A stretch of 64,000 nucleotides of DNA from Paenibacillus naphthalenovorans (GTDB lineage: Bacteria > Bacillota > Bacilli > Paenibacillales > NBRC-103111), in the NCBI RefSeq assembly GCF_900099895.1, contig NZ_FNDY01000005.1, positions 62,001-126,000 of the forward strand, read 5' to 3'. Shown in pieces: positions 1 through 9,004 of the stretch (position 1 is its first letter; the number at the start of each line of letters is the position of its first letter). The position numbers and the translations under genes are program-made. The notes under the pieces were generated by a model, which saw only the letters and a list, made by a program, of their open reading frames with translations, was not told the DNA's origin and made no database searches.

Positions 1-1856
1 TACCGGGCCCGGACGGTGTCGTTTTGTACAGCCTCATAGCCCGGAAACCATGCCGGCATCGTCCCGAAATCACAAGCCCCCTGAACATTGTTATGTCCCC
101 GCAGAGGATAGGCCCCTGTACCTGGGCGCCCATAATTTCCTGTAATTAGCAGCAGGTTGGATATCGCCGTGCTGGTATCCGTCGCCCCCATATGCTGGGT
201 AATCCCCATGGCCCATAAAATACACGTCGCTTTGGACTCATGAATCATGGTTGCGATTCGAACGATCTCGTCTTTGGTTAGTCCGGTTTGCTCTTCTGCA
301 TAATCCAGCGTGTATAGGTCCAGGGATTTTATGTATTCCTCGAAACCGTTCACCCGTTGGTTGAGGAATTCTTTATCTTCCCATCCTTGCTCCAGAATGT
401 ACCTGGTCACAGCAGACAGCCAAATTAAATCGCTGCCCGGTTTGGGGCGAAGAAAAAGGTCCGCTCTCTCCCCCAATTCATGCTTTCTAAGATCGACGAC
501 CACCAATTTCTGGCCGTGGAGCTTATGAGCCCGTTTGACCCGCGTAGCCAGTACAGGATGAGATTCCGCCGGGTTCGCTCCGACCACCAACACCAATTCC
601 GCACTGGCAATATCCACAATGGTTCCGGAATCGCCGCCGATTCCCACTGTACGCATCAGCCCCGCCGTAGCCGGAGACTGACAATAACGCGAGCAGTTAT
701 CTACGTTGTTCGTTCCCATCACAGCCCGGGCAAACTTTTGAAAGATGAAATTCTCCTCATTGCTGCATTTCGAGGAAGCAATATAGCCGATCGAATCGGG
801 GCCATACGTTTCCTTCATTTCTTTCATTTTGCCGGCAATCAAGGTCAGAGCCTCATCCCATGTCGCCTCGACAAACGTATCCCCTTTGCGAATTAACGGC
901 TTCGTTAATCTCTCTTCGCTGTTGACAAAATCCCAGCCGAACTTGCCTTTGATGCATGTCGAAATTCCGTTGACCGGGGCTTCCGCCTGCGGCTCGATTT
1001 TGAGAATTTTCCGGTCTTTGGTCCACACTTCAAAGCTGCACCCGACCCCGCAATAGGTACAAACGGTCTTGGTCCGCTTGATGCGGGATGTCCTCATCGC
1101 CGCTTCGACTTCCGAGATGGCAAAGATCTCCTGATACCCCGGTTCCACATTTTTGGTCAAATCAATCATCGGCAAAAGGAGAGTATTCGGGAGCCCCGTC
1201 AAATACCCCGCTTCACCCAGCATGGATTTTTCCATTAACGCATTGCACGGGCATACGGTTACGCAGTGTCCGCACGACACACAGGAGGACTGATCGATAG
1301 GAACCCCGTTATCCCACAGGACCCGCGGTTTTTCCAGACTCCAGTCAATCGTTAACGTTTCATTCACTTGCAGATCCTGGCACGCTTCAACGCACCGGCC
1401 GCAAAGGATGCATTGATCCGGCTCATAGCGATAAAAAGGGTGCGAGTTGTCCGGAGGGTAAGGTTTCGGCGAAAATTCGTATTTTTGATGCTCGACCTGC
1501 AAATATTCCGCCGTATTATGTACGGTGCAGTTCCCGTTGTTATTGTCACAAACGGTACAGTACAGCTCATGATTTTCCAAAATCCGCTGCATGGCCTCCA
1601 TTTGGGCGTCCTTGGCCCGCTTGGACTTGCTGTAGACCTTTAACCCGGGTACAGCCGGAGTGGCACAGGCCCGTTTTAATTCACCGTCTACTTCCACCAT
1701 ACACGTATCGCACGATTGAATCGCACCCAAGTTGGGATGATAACAGACGTGCGGGATGTAATCCTCGTTCGCTTTGGCTACCTCCAAAATCGTTTGATTC
1801 GGGGTACAGGTATATTCCTGGTCATTAATCCGAATAGCAAATGTCGGGTCCTTCAT
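1..1856 (-). CDS. fdhF: Formate dehydrogenase alpha subunit (molybdopterin, Fe-S), 3' end outside window
   Basis: Large molybdenum enzyme oxidising formate to CO2, presumably cytoplasmic and NAD-linked. About 618 N-terminal residues are visible. In order: a plant-type 2Fe-2S domain (SCDTCM about residue 45), the Cys-rich segment seen in NuoG-like proteins (CTVCDNNNGNC), two 4Fe-4S motifs (CILCGRC, CVSCGHC), the 4Fe-4S motif of the catalytic domain (CTYCGVGC) and the start of the bis-MGD domain. The catalytic region reads NVDNCSRYCQSPAT, so the selenocysteine position of E. coli FdhF is a cysteine. The domain order matches the Bacillus YjgC/YrhE type. The ATG at 1856 follows an AGGTGG-like ribosome site. 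Open reading continues off the left edge, so this is a window cut and not a truncation. A partner such as a DUF1641 protein or FdhD would lie further left. Confidence 0.93.
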   Translation of the reverse strand, partial: MKDPTFAIRINDQEYTCTPNQTILEVAKANEDYIPHVCYHPNLGAIQSCDTCMVEVDGELKRACATPAVPGLKVYSKSKRAKDAQMEAMQRILENHELYCTVCDNNNGNCTVHNTAEYLQVEHQKYEFSPKPYPPDNSHPFYRYEPDQCILCGRCVEACQDLQVNETLTIDWSLEKPRVLWDNGVPIDQSSCVSCGHCVTVCPCNALMEKSMLGEAGYLTGLPNTLLLPMIDLTKNVEPGYQEIFAISEVEAAMRTSRIKRTKTVCTYCGVGCSFEVWTKDRKILKIEPQAEAPVNGISTCIKGKFGWDFVNSEERLTKPLIRKGDTFVEATWDEALTLIAGKMKEMKETYGPDSIGYIASSKCSNEENFIFQKFARAVMGTNNVDNCSRYCQSPATAGLMRTVGIGGDSGTIVDIASAELVLVVGANPAESHPVLATRVKRAHKLHGQKLVVVDLRKHELGERADLFLRPKPGSDLIWLSAVTRYILEQGWEDKEFLNQRVNGFEEYIKSLDLYTLDYAEEQTGLTKDEIVRIATMIHESKATCILWAMGITQHMGATDTSTAISNLLLITGNYGRPGTGAYPLRGHNNVQGACDFGTMPAWFPGYEAVQNDTVRAR

Positions 1857-1903
1857 ATACACACCACCTCTTATAGCTCTCCTATTGCCCATATGGTTTC
1901 CGA

Positions 1904-1931
1904 ATTATAGAAAATCTAAACTCCATTTCAA
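1904..1931 (-). promoter_or_regulatory. Candidate sigma-A promoter of the formate dehydrogenase gene
   Basis: On the minus strand TTGAAA, a 16-bp spacer and TATAAT, about 50 bp before the ATG at 1856. It overlaps a likely divergent promoter for the SRAP gene (TATAAT at 1951-1956). Prediction by eye only. Confidence 0.5.
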
Positions 1932-1990
1932 AAAGAACAGGGGGCTGTAGTATAATAGACAGAAAACCACTGTGGTATGACGGAGGCTTT

Positions 1991-2659
1991 ATGTGCGGCA
2001 GATATACGCTTACCGTTACGTTGGATGAATTGATGGTCCATTTTTACTCCAGCTTATCCGGTTCGGTCCGGCATCAACCCCGGTTCAACATCAGTCCTTC
2101 CCAGACGGTTTTAGCCGTCATCAACGACGGGGTCCATAACCGGATAGGACCGTTGAAGTGGGGGCTCATTCCCTCTTGGTCCAAAGACGATAAAACGGCG
2201 CTCGCCAATGCCCGCACCGAAACCTTGAAGGACAAGCCGGCATTTAAAGTTCCGTTTGCAAGAAAAAGATGCCTGATTCCTGCAGACAGCTTTTTTGAGT
2301 GGAAAAAGACGGAGGCGGGCAAGCAGCCGATGAGAATCATGCTGAAATCGGGAAAGCTCTTTAGCATGGCCGGCCTGTACGAAACATGGATTGCGCCCGA
2401 CGGGCAGAAGATCAATAGCTGTACCATTATTACGACAACGGCGAATTCGCTGGTTGCCGGCATTCATCACCGGATGCCGGTGATTTTAAGCCCGCAGGAT
2501 GAGGCCGTTTGGTTAAACAGGAATATACACGACCCGGAGGCGCTTATGCCTCTTCTCAAACCTTTTCCTGCAGAGGAAATGAAGGCCTATCCTGTTCCTT
2601 CTTTGGTAGGAAATGCCAAGAACGATGTTCCCGAATGCATACAGCAGCTTGCTCCTTAA
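1991..2659 (+). CDS. SRAP (YedK/HMCES family) protein
   Basis: 222-residue SOS-response-associated peptidase family protein. The family covalently caps abasic sites in single-stranded DNA through the N-terminal Cys2, exposed after Met removal, forming a thiazolidine link. The sequence begins MCGRYTL, with Cys2 present, and has the conserved NARTET segment and the HHRMPV motif around residue 158. Length is normal for bacterial members. It stands alone, with the divergent formate dehydrogenase gene on the left and a shared terminator on the right. TATAAT lies at 1951-1956 upstream. No LexA-type box was noticed. Confidence 0.93.
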   Translation: MCGRYTLTVTLDELMVHFYSSLSGSVRHQPRFNISPSQTVLAVINDGVHNRIGPLKWGLIPSWSKDDKTALANARTETLKDKPAFKVPFARKRCLIPADSFFEWKKTEAGKQPMRIMLKSGKLFSMAGLYETWIAPDGQKINSCTIITTTANSLVAGIHHRMPVILSPQDEAVWLNRNIHDPEALMPLLKPFPAEEMKAYPVPSLVGNAKNDVPECIQQLAP

Positions 2660-2680
2660 GAGAACCTCATATCAGGTAAA

Positions 2681-2720
2681 AAAATAGACCCGCAAGCCGG
2701 CAGCTTGCGGGTCTATTTTT
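2681..2720. terminator. Bidirectional rho-independent terminator
   Basis: A 12-bp stem (AGACCCGCAAGC with GCTTGCGGGTCT) with a 5-nt loop, A-rich on the left and T-rich on the right. It can end the SRAP transcript (+) and the oxidoreductase transcript (-), whose stop codon lies inside it. Confidence 0.9.
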
Positions 2721-3852
2721 ATTTAGAGGAAGATTCAACGACAGGGAACCATCCCGGTGTGTTTATAATCGCTTGCCAAAGCGGGTCGGGAATGACCAAA
2801 CGCTGCTGATCGTCCTTTGTCAGGGTCGTCGCGATTTCGCTTTCGCGGCCCTGCTCCACTTTTTCTACCCAATCCGGTTCTACGATTAATTCACGTCCGA
2901 GTGCGACCAGAGGAACGACGCTCAAAGCCTTCGCCGCATCAGCCGCGGTATGGATCGAGCCTACCCCAATCACAGGCACCCGATCTCCTGCGCGTTCTTT
3001 GATGATTTCGATACGGGATCTTGTATCCTCTACTCCACGTCTTGGCTTTGACCAGAAATCCATCAGAGAAACGTGGAGATAGTCAAGCTCCTGATCCGCC
3101 AGAGCATCCACTAATACCAAGGTTTCCGCCATCGTAATACCAGGCGTCTCCTCTTCTTCCGGTGAAAAACGGTAGCCTACAATGAACGGCTCCTTGGCAT
3201 GCAAAGCCACGGCTTTCTTGACTTCCTTCACAACGGCCAGAGGGAAGCTCAAGCGCTGCTCAACGCTGCCGCCCCAGCGGTCGGTCCGGCGGTTCGTATG
3301 CGGTGAGAAAAATTGCTGAATCAAATAACCGTTCGCTCCATGGATCTCTACGCCGTCAAATCCGGCTTCAATCGCTCTTCTCGTGGTTTCTCCAAAGGCC
3401 TTGACAATCGACTCCACTTCCGAATCCGTAAGCGGTCTGGGGGCTTTGGCGCCTTCCTGGTTCATGGCTACGTCGCTTGCGCTGACGATATCGCCGTTAG
3501 GCACTAATTCCGGCGGACATGCCCGGCCGCCGTGGAAGATTTGCAGTACGGCTTTGGCGCCTTGCTCTTTGATTGCAGTGGCCAGGCGGCGTAAGCTGGG
3601 GATCATCTCGTCGGTGTCCGCACCGAATTCTCCCGGAAACCCTTTGCCGTTGGCCGTTACATACGTACATGCCGTAATGACCATACCAACTCCCGAGGAT
3701 CTGCGGATGTAATACTTTATTTCATCGTCCGTGACCGTACCGTCAGGATTGGAGGAGAAATTGGTCATCGGAGCAAGAACCACGCGATTTTTCAATTGAA
3801 CTCCGCTTCTGAGAGTAAAGGATTCGAATAACGGCTTAAACTGTTCTTTCAT
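2719..3852 (-). CDS. NADH:flavin oxidoreductase, old yellow enzyme family
   Basis: 377-residue FMN-dependent TIM-barrel ene-reductase that reduces activated C=C bonds of quinones, enones or nitro compounds with NAD(P)H. It shows the FMN-binding N-terminus (KNRVVLAPMTNF), the HGANGYLIQQFFSP motif with His171 and Asn174 as hydride-acceptor ligands, and NRRTDRWGGS after it. It resembles Bacillus YqiG-type OYEs. There is no Fe-S extension, so it is the short class. The start is set by GGAGG before ATG 3852. It lies 92 bp downstream of the DsbA-like gene on the same strand and may share its transcript. A perfect 10-bp palindrome (GTCTTAAGAC) sits just before its ribosome site. Physiological substrate unknown. 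Confidence 0.9.
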   Translation of the reverse strand: MKEQFKPLFESFTLRSGVQLKNRVVLAPMTNFSSNPDGTVTDDEIKYYIRRSSGVGMVITACTYVTANGKGFPGEFGADTDEMIPSLRRLATAIKEQGAKAVLQIFHGGRACPPELVPNGDIVSASDVAMNQEGAKAPRPLTDSEVESIVKAFGETTRRAIEAGFDGVEIHGANGYLIQQFFSPHTNRRTDRWGGSVEQRLSFPLAVVKEVKKAVALHAKEPFIVGYRFSPEEEETPGITMAETLVLVDALADQELDYLHVSLMDFWSKPRRGVEDTRSRIEIIKERAGDRVPVIGVGSIHTAADAAKALSVVPLVALGRELIVEPDWVEKVEQGRESEIATTLTKDDQQRLVIPDPLWQAIINTPGWFPVVESSSK

Positions 3853-3944
3853 CTATAGGGCCTCCTTTTTCGTCTTAAGACAAAATGCATTGCTATTCTT
3901 TGCTGCCGGTTTGAATGCTATTCCGGCCTGCCATCGGGCGCGGA

Positions 3945-4595
3945 TTAACAGCCATCGATTCCGCAGGCCATGCCTTCGGCAAAATCCAGCAGCTTCGGCT
4001 TCTTCGCAAGCTCTTCTTCAATAACCTTTTCGAGCGATGCTTTGGAACGGACCCCTTGAAGGATCGTTTCTCCAATCACCATCGTAGGAACGGCTGTAAT
4101 TTGCGCCTCTTGAACCGCATGCTCCAAGGCCTTCCGGTGAATTTCCCGATATTTGCGGGTTTCTAAAGCCTGGCGGAATTCCTGCTCATTCAGCCCCAGC
4201 TCACCGGCCAATGAGGTCAGCACATCGATTTTACCGATATCCCGCTCCTCTTGGAAAAAGGCCTTGAACATCCGATGCGTGTAGGCATTGCCCTTCCCAT
4301 GCTCCTTGGCATATTGATACCCTTCAAACGCCAAATGGGTATACGGCTGCGGCGAAACCTTGGGTAATACCATTTGCAAACTGTATTGGGCCGCCATGGG
4401 ATACACAGACTGGTTCCAAACGCTGGGTAAATATTCGTCTTCCGGCCGAAGCGTAGGGTTTGGATAGGGACGGAGCTCAAAAGGCATCCATTCGATCTCT
4501 ACATCCTTGCCTTTGACGGCCTCTTCCAACGGAACCTCCGCTATATAACAAAACGGACATACGTAATCGGAATAGACTTTGATTTTAAGAGTCAT
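3945..4595 (-). CDS. DsbA family oxidoreductase (FrnE-like)
   Basis: 216-residue thioredoxin-fold protein with an all-helical insertion, the 2-hydroxychromene isomerase/FrnE type of DsbA. The active site is CPFC at residues 13-16, and a cis-Pro loop is visible (AVPTMVIG). There is no signal peptide, so it is cytoplasmic and probably acts in thiol-disulfide exchange or electrophile stress rather than secretion. ATG 4595 is preferred: AAGGGGGG lies 6 nt upstream, whereas an in-frame GTG at 4613 would put the ribosome site inside the gene. It has its own promoter and an operator-like dyad. Confidence 0.88.
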   Translation of the reverse strand: MTLKIKVYSDYVCPFCYIAEVPLEEAVKGKDVEIEWMPFELRPYPNPTLRPEDEYLPSVWNQSVYPMAAQYSLQMVLPKVSPQPYTHLAFEGYQYAKEHGKGNAYTHRMFKAFFQEERDIGKIDVLTSLAGELGLNEQEFRQALETRKYREIHRKALEHAVQEAQITAVPTMVIGETILQGVRSKASLEKVIEEELAKKPKLLDFAEGMACGIDGC

Positions 4596-4679
4596 AGGAT
4601 TCCCCCCCTTCACATCCGCATTAGAGCACTAGAGCACCAAAAAGCCATATCCTCCCCATATTCATATTAAAAATAGGTT

Positions 4680-4696
4680 ACTAATTTTTAATTAGT
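4680..4696. promoter_or_regulatory. Operator-like dyad downstream of the DsbA-gene promoter
   Basis: ACTAATTTTTAATTAGT, outer arms perfectly inverted, just downstream of the -10 box at 4706-4711, where a repressor would block initiation. MarR/HxlR-type regulators bind sites of this kind. No such regulator gene is in the window. Confidence 0.45.
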
Positions 4697-4705
4697 TCAT
4701 GGTAA

Positions 4706-4734
4706 ATCATATACCTTATTGAAGCCAATGTCAA
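4706..4734 (-). promoter_or_regulatory. Strong sigma-A promoter of the DsbA-like gene
   Basis: TTGACA, 17-bp spacer, TATGAT reading leftward, about 110 bp upstream of ATG 4595. Confidence 0.75.
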
Positions 4735-4819
4735 ACAGATGGACGGGAGACCGCGATCTCACTAAAAAAGAAAAGGCCCCGCCCATGGGCAAGAACCTCC
4801 ATCTGTATGATTACGATTT

Positions 4820-5233
4820 TTAAGCAGCATTCTTTGGATTTGAGCCGAACAGGCTTCCCAACGAGTATAAACGGCTTCCGTTCAATGCGAGATAAATCGC
4901 CATGGCCAGAAAAGCCAAATCCAATTCATAGCCGGGCATTTGGCCATTCCCGGCAAAGCCTGCCGCCAATTTCACCAATAGGATGGCCCCTACCATAATC
5001 AGAGCAAACAATACCGATACGATACGGGTCCCGATTCCAACAATAAGCGCTATACCGCCAACCAGTTCAATGACGGCCACGGCATAAGCGGCAAATCCGG
5101 GCAGGCCGATACTTTGGAACCATCCGGCGATGTTATCGATACCGCTCTGAAACTTGATCCATCCGTGAACCAGAAAAGAAATCCCCAGTACCAATCTCAA
5201 AATAAGCGAACCCGCTTCATGTTTTGTACTCAT
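4820..5233 (-). CDS. DoxX family membrane protein
   Basis: 137-residue integral membrane protein with four hydrophobic segments (about residues 10-25, 45-70, 72-95, 105-125). The family is often co-induced with quinone or thiol stress genes in Bacillales (the MhqP/CatD neighbourhood) and its biochemical role is unclear. Start ATG 5233 follows GGGGGAG with a 9-nt gap; an upstream in-frame TTG at 5251 is less likely. It is separated by 33 bp from the extradiol dioxygenase gene and very likely co-transcribed with it, like catDE/mhqNOP-type pairs. Confidence 0.88.
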   Translation of the reverse strand: MSTKHEAGSLILRLVLGISFLVHGWIKFQSGIDNIAGWFQSIGLPGFAAYAVAVIELVGGIALIVGIGTRIVSVLFALIMVGAILLVKLAAGFAGNGQMPGYELDLAFLAMAIYLALNGSRLYSLGSLFGSNPKNAA

Positions 5234-5266
5234 TGATTCATACTCCCCCAAGAAATAGACGTTTCA

Positions 5267-6034
5267 TCAAAATTGATAGCTTAAATAACTTAATGTTCCA
5301 TGGTCATAGCTTCGATGAATGACCTTCGGTGTGTTTTGCGGATTTCCACTGCCCATCGCAATAAAAAACGGAACGAAATGCTCCGGTCTGGGCACAGCCT
5401 GACGGGCATACGGAGCAAGCTTTTCATAGTTGAAAAGCGACTCCAGGTCTCTTTTTTCAACCTTATCTATCAGCCAGTCATCAAACGCAATAGCCCAGGG
5501 CTCAGGAGCCGATTGACCCCAATGAATCATCCTTAAATTATGAACGGTTACCCCGCTGCCGATCACCAGAATGTCTTCTTCTCCCAGCTCCCGGAGGCAT
5601 TCGCCAATCCGGAATTGTTTGTCCGGCGACAGATAGGGATGAACGGAAATTTGCACCACCGGAATATCGGCTTTTGGATACATGCGATATAATAAAGTCC
5701 ATGAACCGTGATCCAGCCCTCTTGACGTATCCTTTTTCACCGGGATTCCCTGTTGTTGGAACCGCTCTTCGACCTTTGAGGCGATGGTTGTAGAACCTTT
5801 GGCCGGGTATTTAATCTGATACAGCGCATCGGGAAATCCGCCGAAATCGTAAATGGTGTCGTATGTGCCGTCCAGGGACGAAATGGTGAGAACCTCGCTT
5901 TCCCAATGCGCGGTAAAAATCACGATCGCCTTGGGCTGCACCTGCCGGGACAAGGTATTCAGAAAGCCGCTGTAGACCGTATCTTCTATGGCGAGCATCG
6001 GCGACCCGTGCGCTAAAAATAAAGCCGGAACCAT
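5267..6034 (-). CDS. Class III extradiol ring-cleavage dioxygenase (DODA/YgiD type)
   Basis: 255-residue non-haem iron dioxygenase of the 4,5-DOPA dioxygenase family. Visible metal/active-site residues are the N-terminal FLAHGSP His, HWES near residue 43 and GLDHGSW near residue 120. Homologues open catecholic rings, fitting a role in removing catechols or hydroquinones. The start is ATG 6034 after GGAGGGAGG. It is the first gene of a two-gene unit with the DoxX gene and has a TTGACA/TATATT promoter. True substrate not deducible. Confidence 0.88.
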   Translation of the reverse strand: MVPALFLAHGSPMLAIEDTVYSGFLNTLSRQVQPKAIVIFTAHWESEVLTISSLDGTYDTIYDFGGFPDALYQIKYPAKGSTTIASKVEERFQQQGIPVKKDTSRGLDHGSWTLLYRMYPKADIPVVQISVHPYLSPDKQFRIGECLRELGEEDILVIGSGVTVHNLRMIHWGQSAPEPWAIAFDDWLIDKVEKRDLESLFNYEKLAPYARQAVPRPEHFVPFFIAMGSGNPQNTPKVIHRSYDHGTLSYLSYQF

Positions 6035-6069
6035 AACTCAACCTCCCTCCTTACGTATAATTTATATAG

Positions 6070-6114
6070 TTACTTTATGTAAGCTAATATATATTAATAA
6101 TAAATTTGTGTCAA
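6070..6114 (-). promoter_or_regulatory. Sigma-A promoter with TTAC/GTAA dyad of the dioxygenase-DoxX unit
   Basis: On the minus strand TTGACA (6109-6114), 17-bp spacer, TATATT (6086-6091). Immediately downstream at 6070-6082 lies TTACTTTATGTAA, placed like a repressor site. Its AGTAAC element also occurs at the DsbA promoter, hinting at a common regulator. Confidence 0.6.
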
Positions 6115-6133
6115 GTAATTAATTTTTAAAGCG

Positions 6134-6161
6134 TAACCCCGCCTCCAAAGAAGCGGGGTTA
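6134..6161 (-). terminator. Hairpin terminator of the MBL hydrolase gene
   Basis: 9-bp stem TAACCCCGC / GCGGGGTTA, followed on the minus strand by CGCTTTAAAAATT. The T-run is weak. Confidence 0.6.
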
Positions 6162-6172
6162 TCTGCATGATG

Positions 6173-7099
6173 CTAAGTGATCCAATATGACTCGCCCAAT
6201 GCCATCACTTTTAACCTATCCTTATTTAACCGCAGCCGGTCCCATTCTTTAAACAGCCGTTCCAAAGCTTCCGGTCCTGTATCGTCCGCAAGCCGGTACG
6301 CCCCGTAATGCATCGGAATACACGTCTTGCCCTTCAGTTCCAGGAAGGCTTTGACCGCATCCTCCGGATTGATATGGGAAATAGACATAAACCACTCCGG
6401 TTCGTAGGCTCCGATAGGCATTAAGACAATATCCAGCTCATAACGGTCGGCTATATCCTTAAACCCTCTGAAGTAGCCGGTATCCCCTACGAAGTAAACC
6501 GATTGGTTCGTCTTCGGATGCTCTACAATCCATCCTCCCCAATGAGACGTATTGATGTCGGACAGCGTTCTTCTTGTCCAATGCTGTGCAGGTACAAAAG
6601 AGAGGCTTACCCCGTTATGCGTAAACCGGTCCCACCAATTCGCTTCAATGACGTTACGGTACCCTCTGCGGGTAAAGGCCCGTTTCAATCCTATCGGAAC
6701 ATAAAATGCAGGCGATCCTTTGAGCTTCCTGATCGAGCCAAAATCCAGATGGTCGTAGTGGCCGTGGGATATTAAAACGATGTCGATTTCCGGAAGCTGT
6801 CCGATCGGAATGCCCGGCTCTGTCAATCTGCTGCCAAAGCCCATCCGCTTGGCCCATACCGGATCCGTTAAAATATTCAGTCCCTGCATTTGAATCAAAA
6901 AGGTGGAGTGCCCTATCCAGGTAATAGAAAATGAAGTCCGGTTTTCTTGTATTCTCTTTATGTCCTTATGTTCCGCCTGAGGAATGAGTGTGGATAAATC
7001 TTTTATTTTGGCTTTTCTCTCTTTGTACCATCGGACCATATCAGAAAATGTATGTGTATTTTGTACGCCGTCATAATTTTGATATCTGGTTTTTTTCAT
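6173..7099 (-). CDS. MBL-fold metal-dependent hydrolase (UlaG/NAPE-PLD-like)
   Basis: 308-residue cytoplasmic metallo-beta-lactamase-fold protein. The metal motif reads [12 protein letters not shown] around residue 110; further ligands are a VGDTGYF Asp and an MHYGAYR His near residue 263. The subgroup resembles N-acyl-phosphatidylethanolamine phospholipase D and UlaG lactonase homologues, but many bacterial members have no assigned substrate. It is divergent from the catalase gene with 138 bp between starts, and the ATG is preceded by GGGG. Function beyond hydrolase is not assignable. Confidence 0.85.
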   Translation of the reverse strand: MKKTRYQNYDGVQNTHTFSDMVRWYKERKAKIKDLSTLIPQAEHKDIKRIQENRTSFSITWIGHSTFLIQMQGLNILTDPVWAKRMGFGSRLTEPGIPIGQLPEIDIVLISHGHYDHLDFGSIRKLKGSPAFYVPIGLKRAFTRRGYRNVIEANWWDRFTHNGVSLSFVPAQHWTRRTLSDINTSHWGGWIVEHPKTNQSVYFVGDTGYFRGFKDIADRYELDIVLMPIGAYEPEWFMSISHINPEDAVKAFLELKGKTCIPMHYGAYRLADDTGPEALERLFKEWDRLRLNKDRLKVMALGESYWIT

Positions 7100-7237
7100 A
7101 TTTCCCCTGTCTCCGTCTGTAAAGGATGTGTGACTATTCTCATTATATCGGTTCGGAACGAAAAACTTAAATGCATAAAAACAGCTTCAAAGGCAAAACA
7201 TGGTTCTGTACAACGATCACAATGGAGGTTGGATTTG

Positions 7238-8863
7238 ATGGATGGAAATATGACCAGCGGAACAAATATAGAGGGCACGGGCGGGCCTGCCGATCAAAGG
7301 TTGGGTACGAATGAGAATGAGATGACTTTAACAAACCGCCAAGGCCATCCCATAGCCGATAATCAAAACGTACGAACCGTAGGCAGCCGTGGTCCCGTAA
7401 CTCTGGAGAACTACCACCTGCTTGAAAAAATATCCCATTTTGACCGCGAAAAGGTTCCGGAAAGAGTCGTTCATGCGCGCGGAGCAGGCGCCCATGGCTA
7501 TTTTGAAGCCTACGGCAAGGTAGGAGATGAGCCGATCGCCAAATACACCCGCGCGAAGCTTTTTCAGGAAGCCGGGAAGCGGACGCCCGTATTCGTCAGG
7601 TTCTCCACGGTCATACATGGAAGGCATTCGCCCGAAACGCTCCGCGACCCGCGCGGTTTTGCCGTAAAGTTCTATACGGAGGATGGAAACTGGGATTTGG
7701 TCGGCAATAACCTGAAAATATTTTTCATCCGCGATCCGTTGAAGTTTCCGGATATGATACATGCCTTCCGTCCTGACCCCGTCAGCGAAATTTCAAATCC
7801 GGAAAGGATGTTTGACTTTGTCTCGAATTCGCCGGAGGCGACCCATATGATTACTTTCGTCTTCTCTCCGTGGGGGATACCTGCGAATTACAGAGAGATG
7901 CAGGGCTCCGGCGTCAACACCTACAAATGGGTCAATGCGGAAGGGCAAGCGGTTTTAATTAAATATCACTGGGAACCCAAGCTTGGCATCCGCAATCTGA
8001 CCCAAAAGGAAGCCGAGGCCATCCAAGCGAAAAATTACAGTCATGCTACGCAAGACCTTTATGAAGCGATCGAGCGCGGCGATTATCCGGAATGGGAGCT
8101 GTACGTTCAAATGATGAGCGATGACGAGCATCCCGAGCTCGATTATGATCCTCTGGATCCGACCAAACTATGGGACCGTGAACAATTTCCTTTTCTGCCG
8201 GTCGGTAAAATGATGCTCAATAAAAATCCGGAAAATTATTTTGCCGAAGTGGAGCAGGCGGCTTTCGGCACGGGCGTATTGGTCGACGGACTTGATTTCT
8301 CCGATGACAAGCTGCTTCAAGGACGCACCTTCTCCTATTCCGATACGCAGCGCTATCGGGTGGGCACCAATTATTTGCAGCTTCCTATCAATGCGCCCAA
8401 AAAGCGGGTAGCCACCAATCAGCGCGACGGTCAAATGACGTATTTCGTCGATCGGGCACCCGGACAGTCTCCCCACGTCAATTATGAGCCTTCCTCCCTG
8501 GGCGGCTTGCAGGAGGTAACCAGACGGGGCAAAGAACATCAGCCTGCCTATAACGCGAAGCTGGTCCGGCAAAGAATCGAACGGGCCAATGACTTTAAAC
8601 AAGCGGGAGAAACGTATCGTAAATTCGAGCCATGGGAACGCGATGAATTAATCAGCAACCTGGTCGACGCCTTGAAGGTGTGTAATCCTCAGATCCAACA
8701 AAAGATGATCGAGCATTTCACCCTTGCCGATCCCGAATATGGCAGCCGGGTTGCGGAAGGGCTTGCGAAGGCAAAAGCCGACCCGTCTCATATGGGCTCC
8801 GACACCGCCAGAACGTCCATGGAACTGGCGGAAGAATTGGGACAACGTACGGATGGATATTGA
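7238..8863 (+). CDS. Haem catalase (monofunctional, KatA/KatX type)
   Basis: 541-residue catalase degrading H2O2 to water and O2. Visible are the distal His in [14 protein letters not shown] (about residue 80), the Asn region [11 protein letters not shown], and the proximal haem Tyr in [12 protein letters not shown] (about residue 365). The open frame extends 62 codons upstream, but GGAGG at 7224 with ATG 7238 fixes the start. It is longer than vegetative KatA (about 480 residues) and carries N- and C-terminal extensions like spore catalase KatX, so a sporulation role is possible but unproven. No convincing PerR box was seen in the divergent region. Confidence 0.93.
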   Translation: MDGNMTSGTNIEGTGGPADQRLGTNENEMTLTNRQGHPIADNQNVRTVGSRGPVTLENYHLLEKISHFDREKVPERVVHARGAGAHGYFEAYGKVGDEPIAKYTRAKLFQEAGKRTPVFVRFSTVIHGRHSPETLRDPRGFAVKFYTEDGNWDLVGNNLKIFFIRDPLKFPDMIHAFRPDPVSEISNPERMFDFVSNSPEATHMITFVFSPWGIPANYREMQGSGVNTYKWVNAEGQAVLIKYHWEPKLGIRNLTQKEAEAIQAKNYSHATQDLYEAIERGDYPEWELYVQMMSDDEHPELDYDPLDPTKLWDREQFPFLPVGKMMLNKNPENYFAEVEQAAFGTGVLVDGLDFSDDKLLQGRTFSYSDTQRYRVGTNYLQLPINAPKKRVATNQRDGQMTYFVDRAPGQSPHVNYEPSSLGGLQEVTRRGKEHQPAYNAKLVRQRIERANDFKQAGETYRKFEPWERDELISNLVDALKVCNPQIQQKMIEHFTLADPEYGSRVAEGLAKAKADPSHMGSDTARTSMELAEELGQRTDGY

Positions 8864-8876
8864 CTGTCAGGACAAA

Positions 8877-8898
8877 GGACACCGAAAGGTGTTCTTTT
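8877..8898 (+). terminator. Hairpin terminator after catalase
   Basis: Stem GGACACC / GGTGTTC with a GAAA tetraloop and one G-U pair, followed by TTTT, 14 bp after the catalase stop codon. Confidence 0.7.
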
Positions 8899-9004
8899 AC
8901 ATTTGGATTGCGATGTAAACAAACAGGCGACCGCCTCCAGTGAAGCACCGAAGTATCGATCGCCTGAATCTTTTATGATAAAAAATAATACCTATGCGAA
9001 TTTC

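Noticed and set aside
7052-7237. 62-codon upstream extension of the catalase frame
   Set aside because: GGAGG at 7224 and ATG 7238 give an ideal start; the extension covers the divergent promoter region and is not catalase-like.
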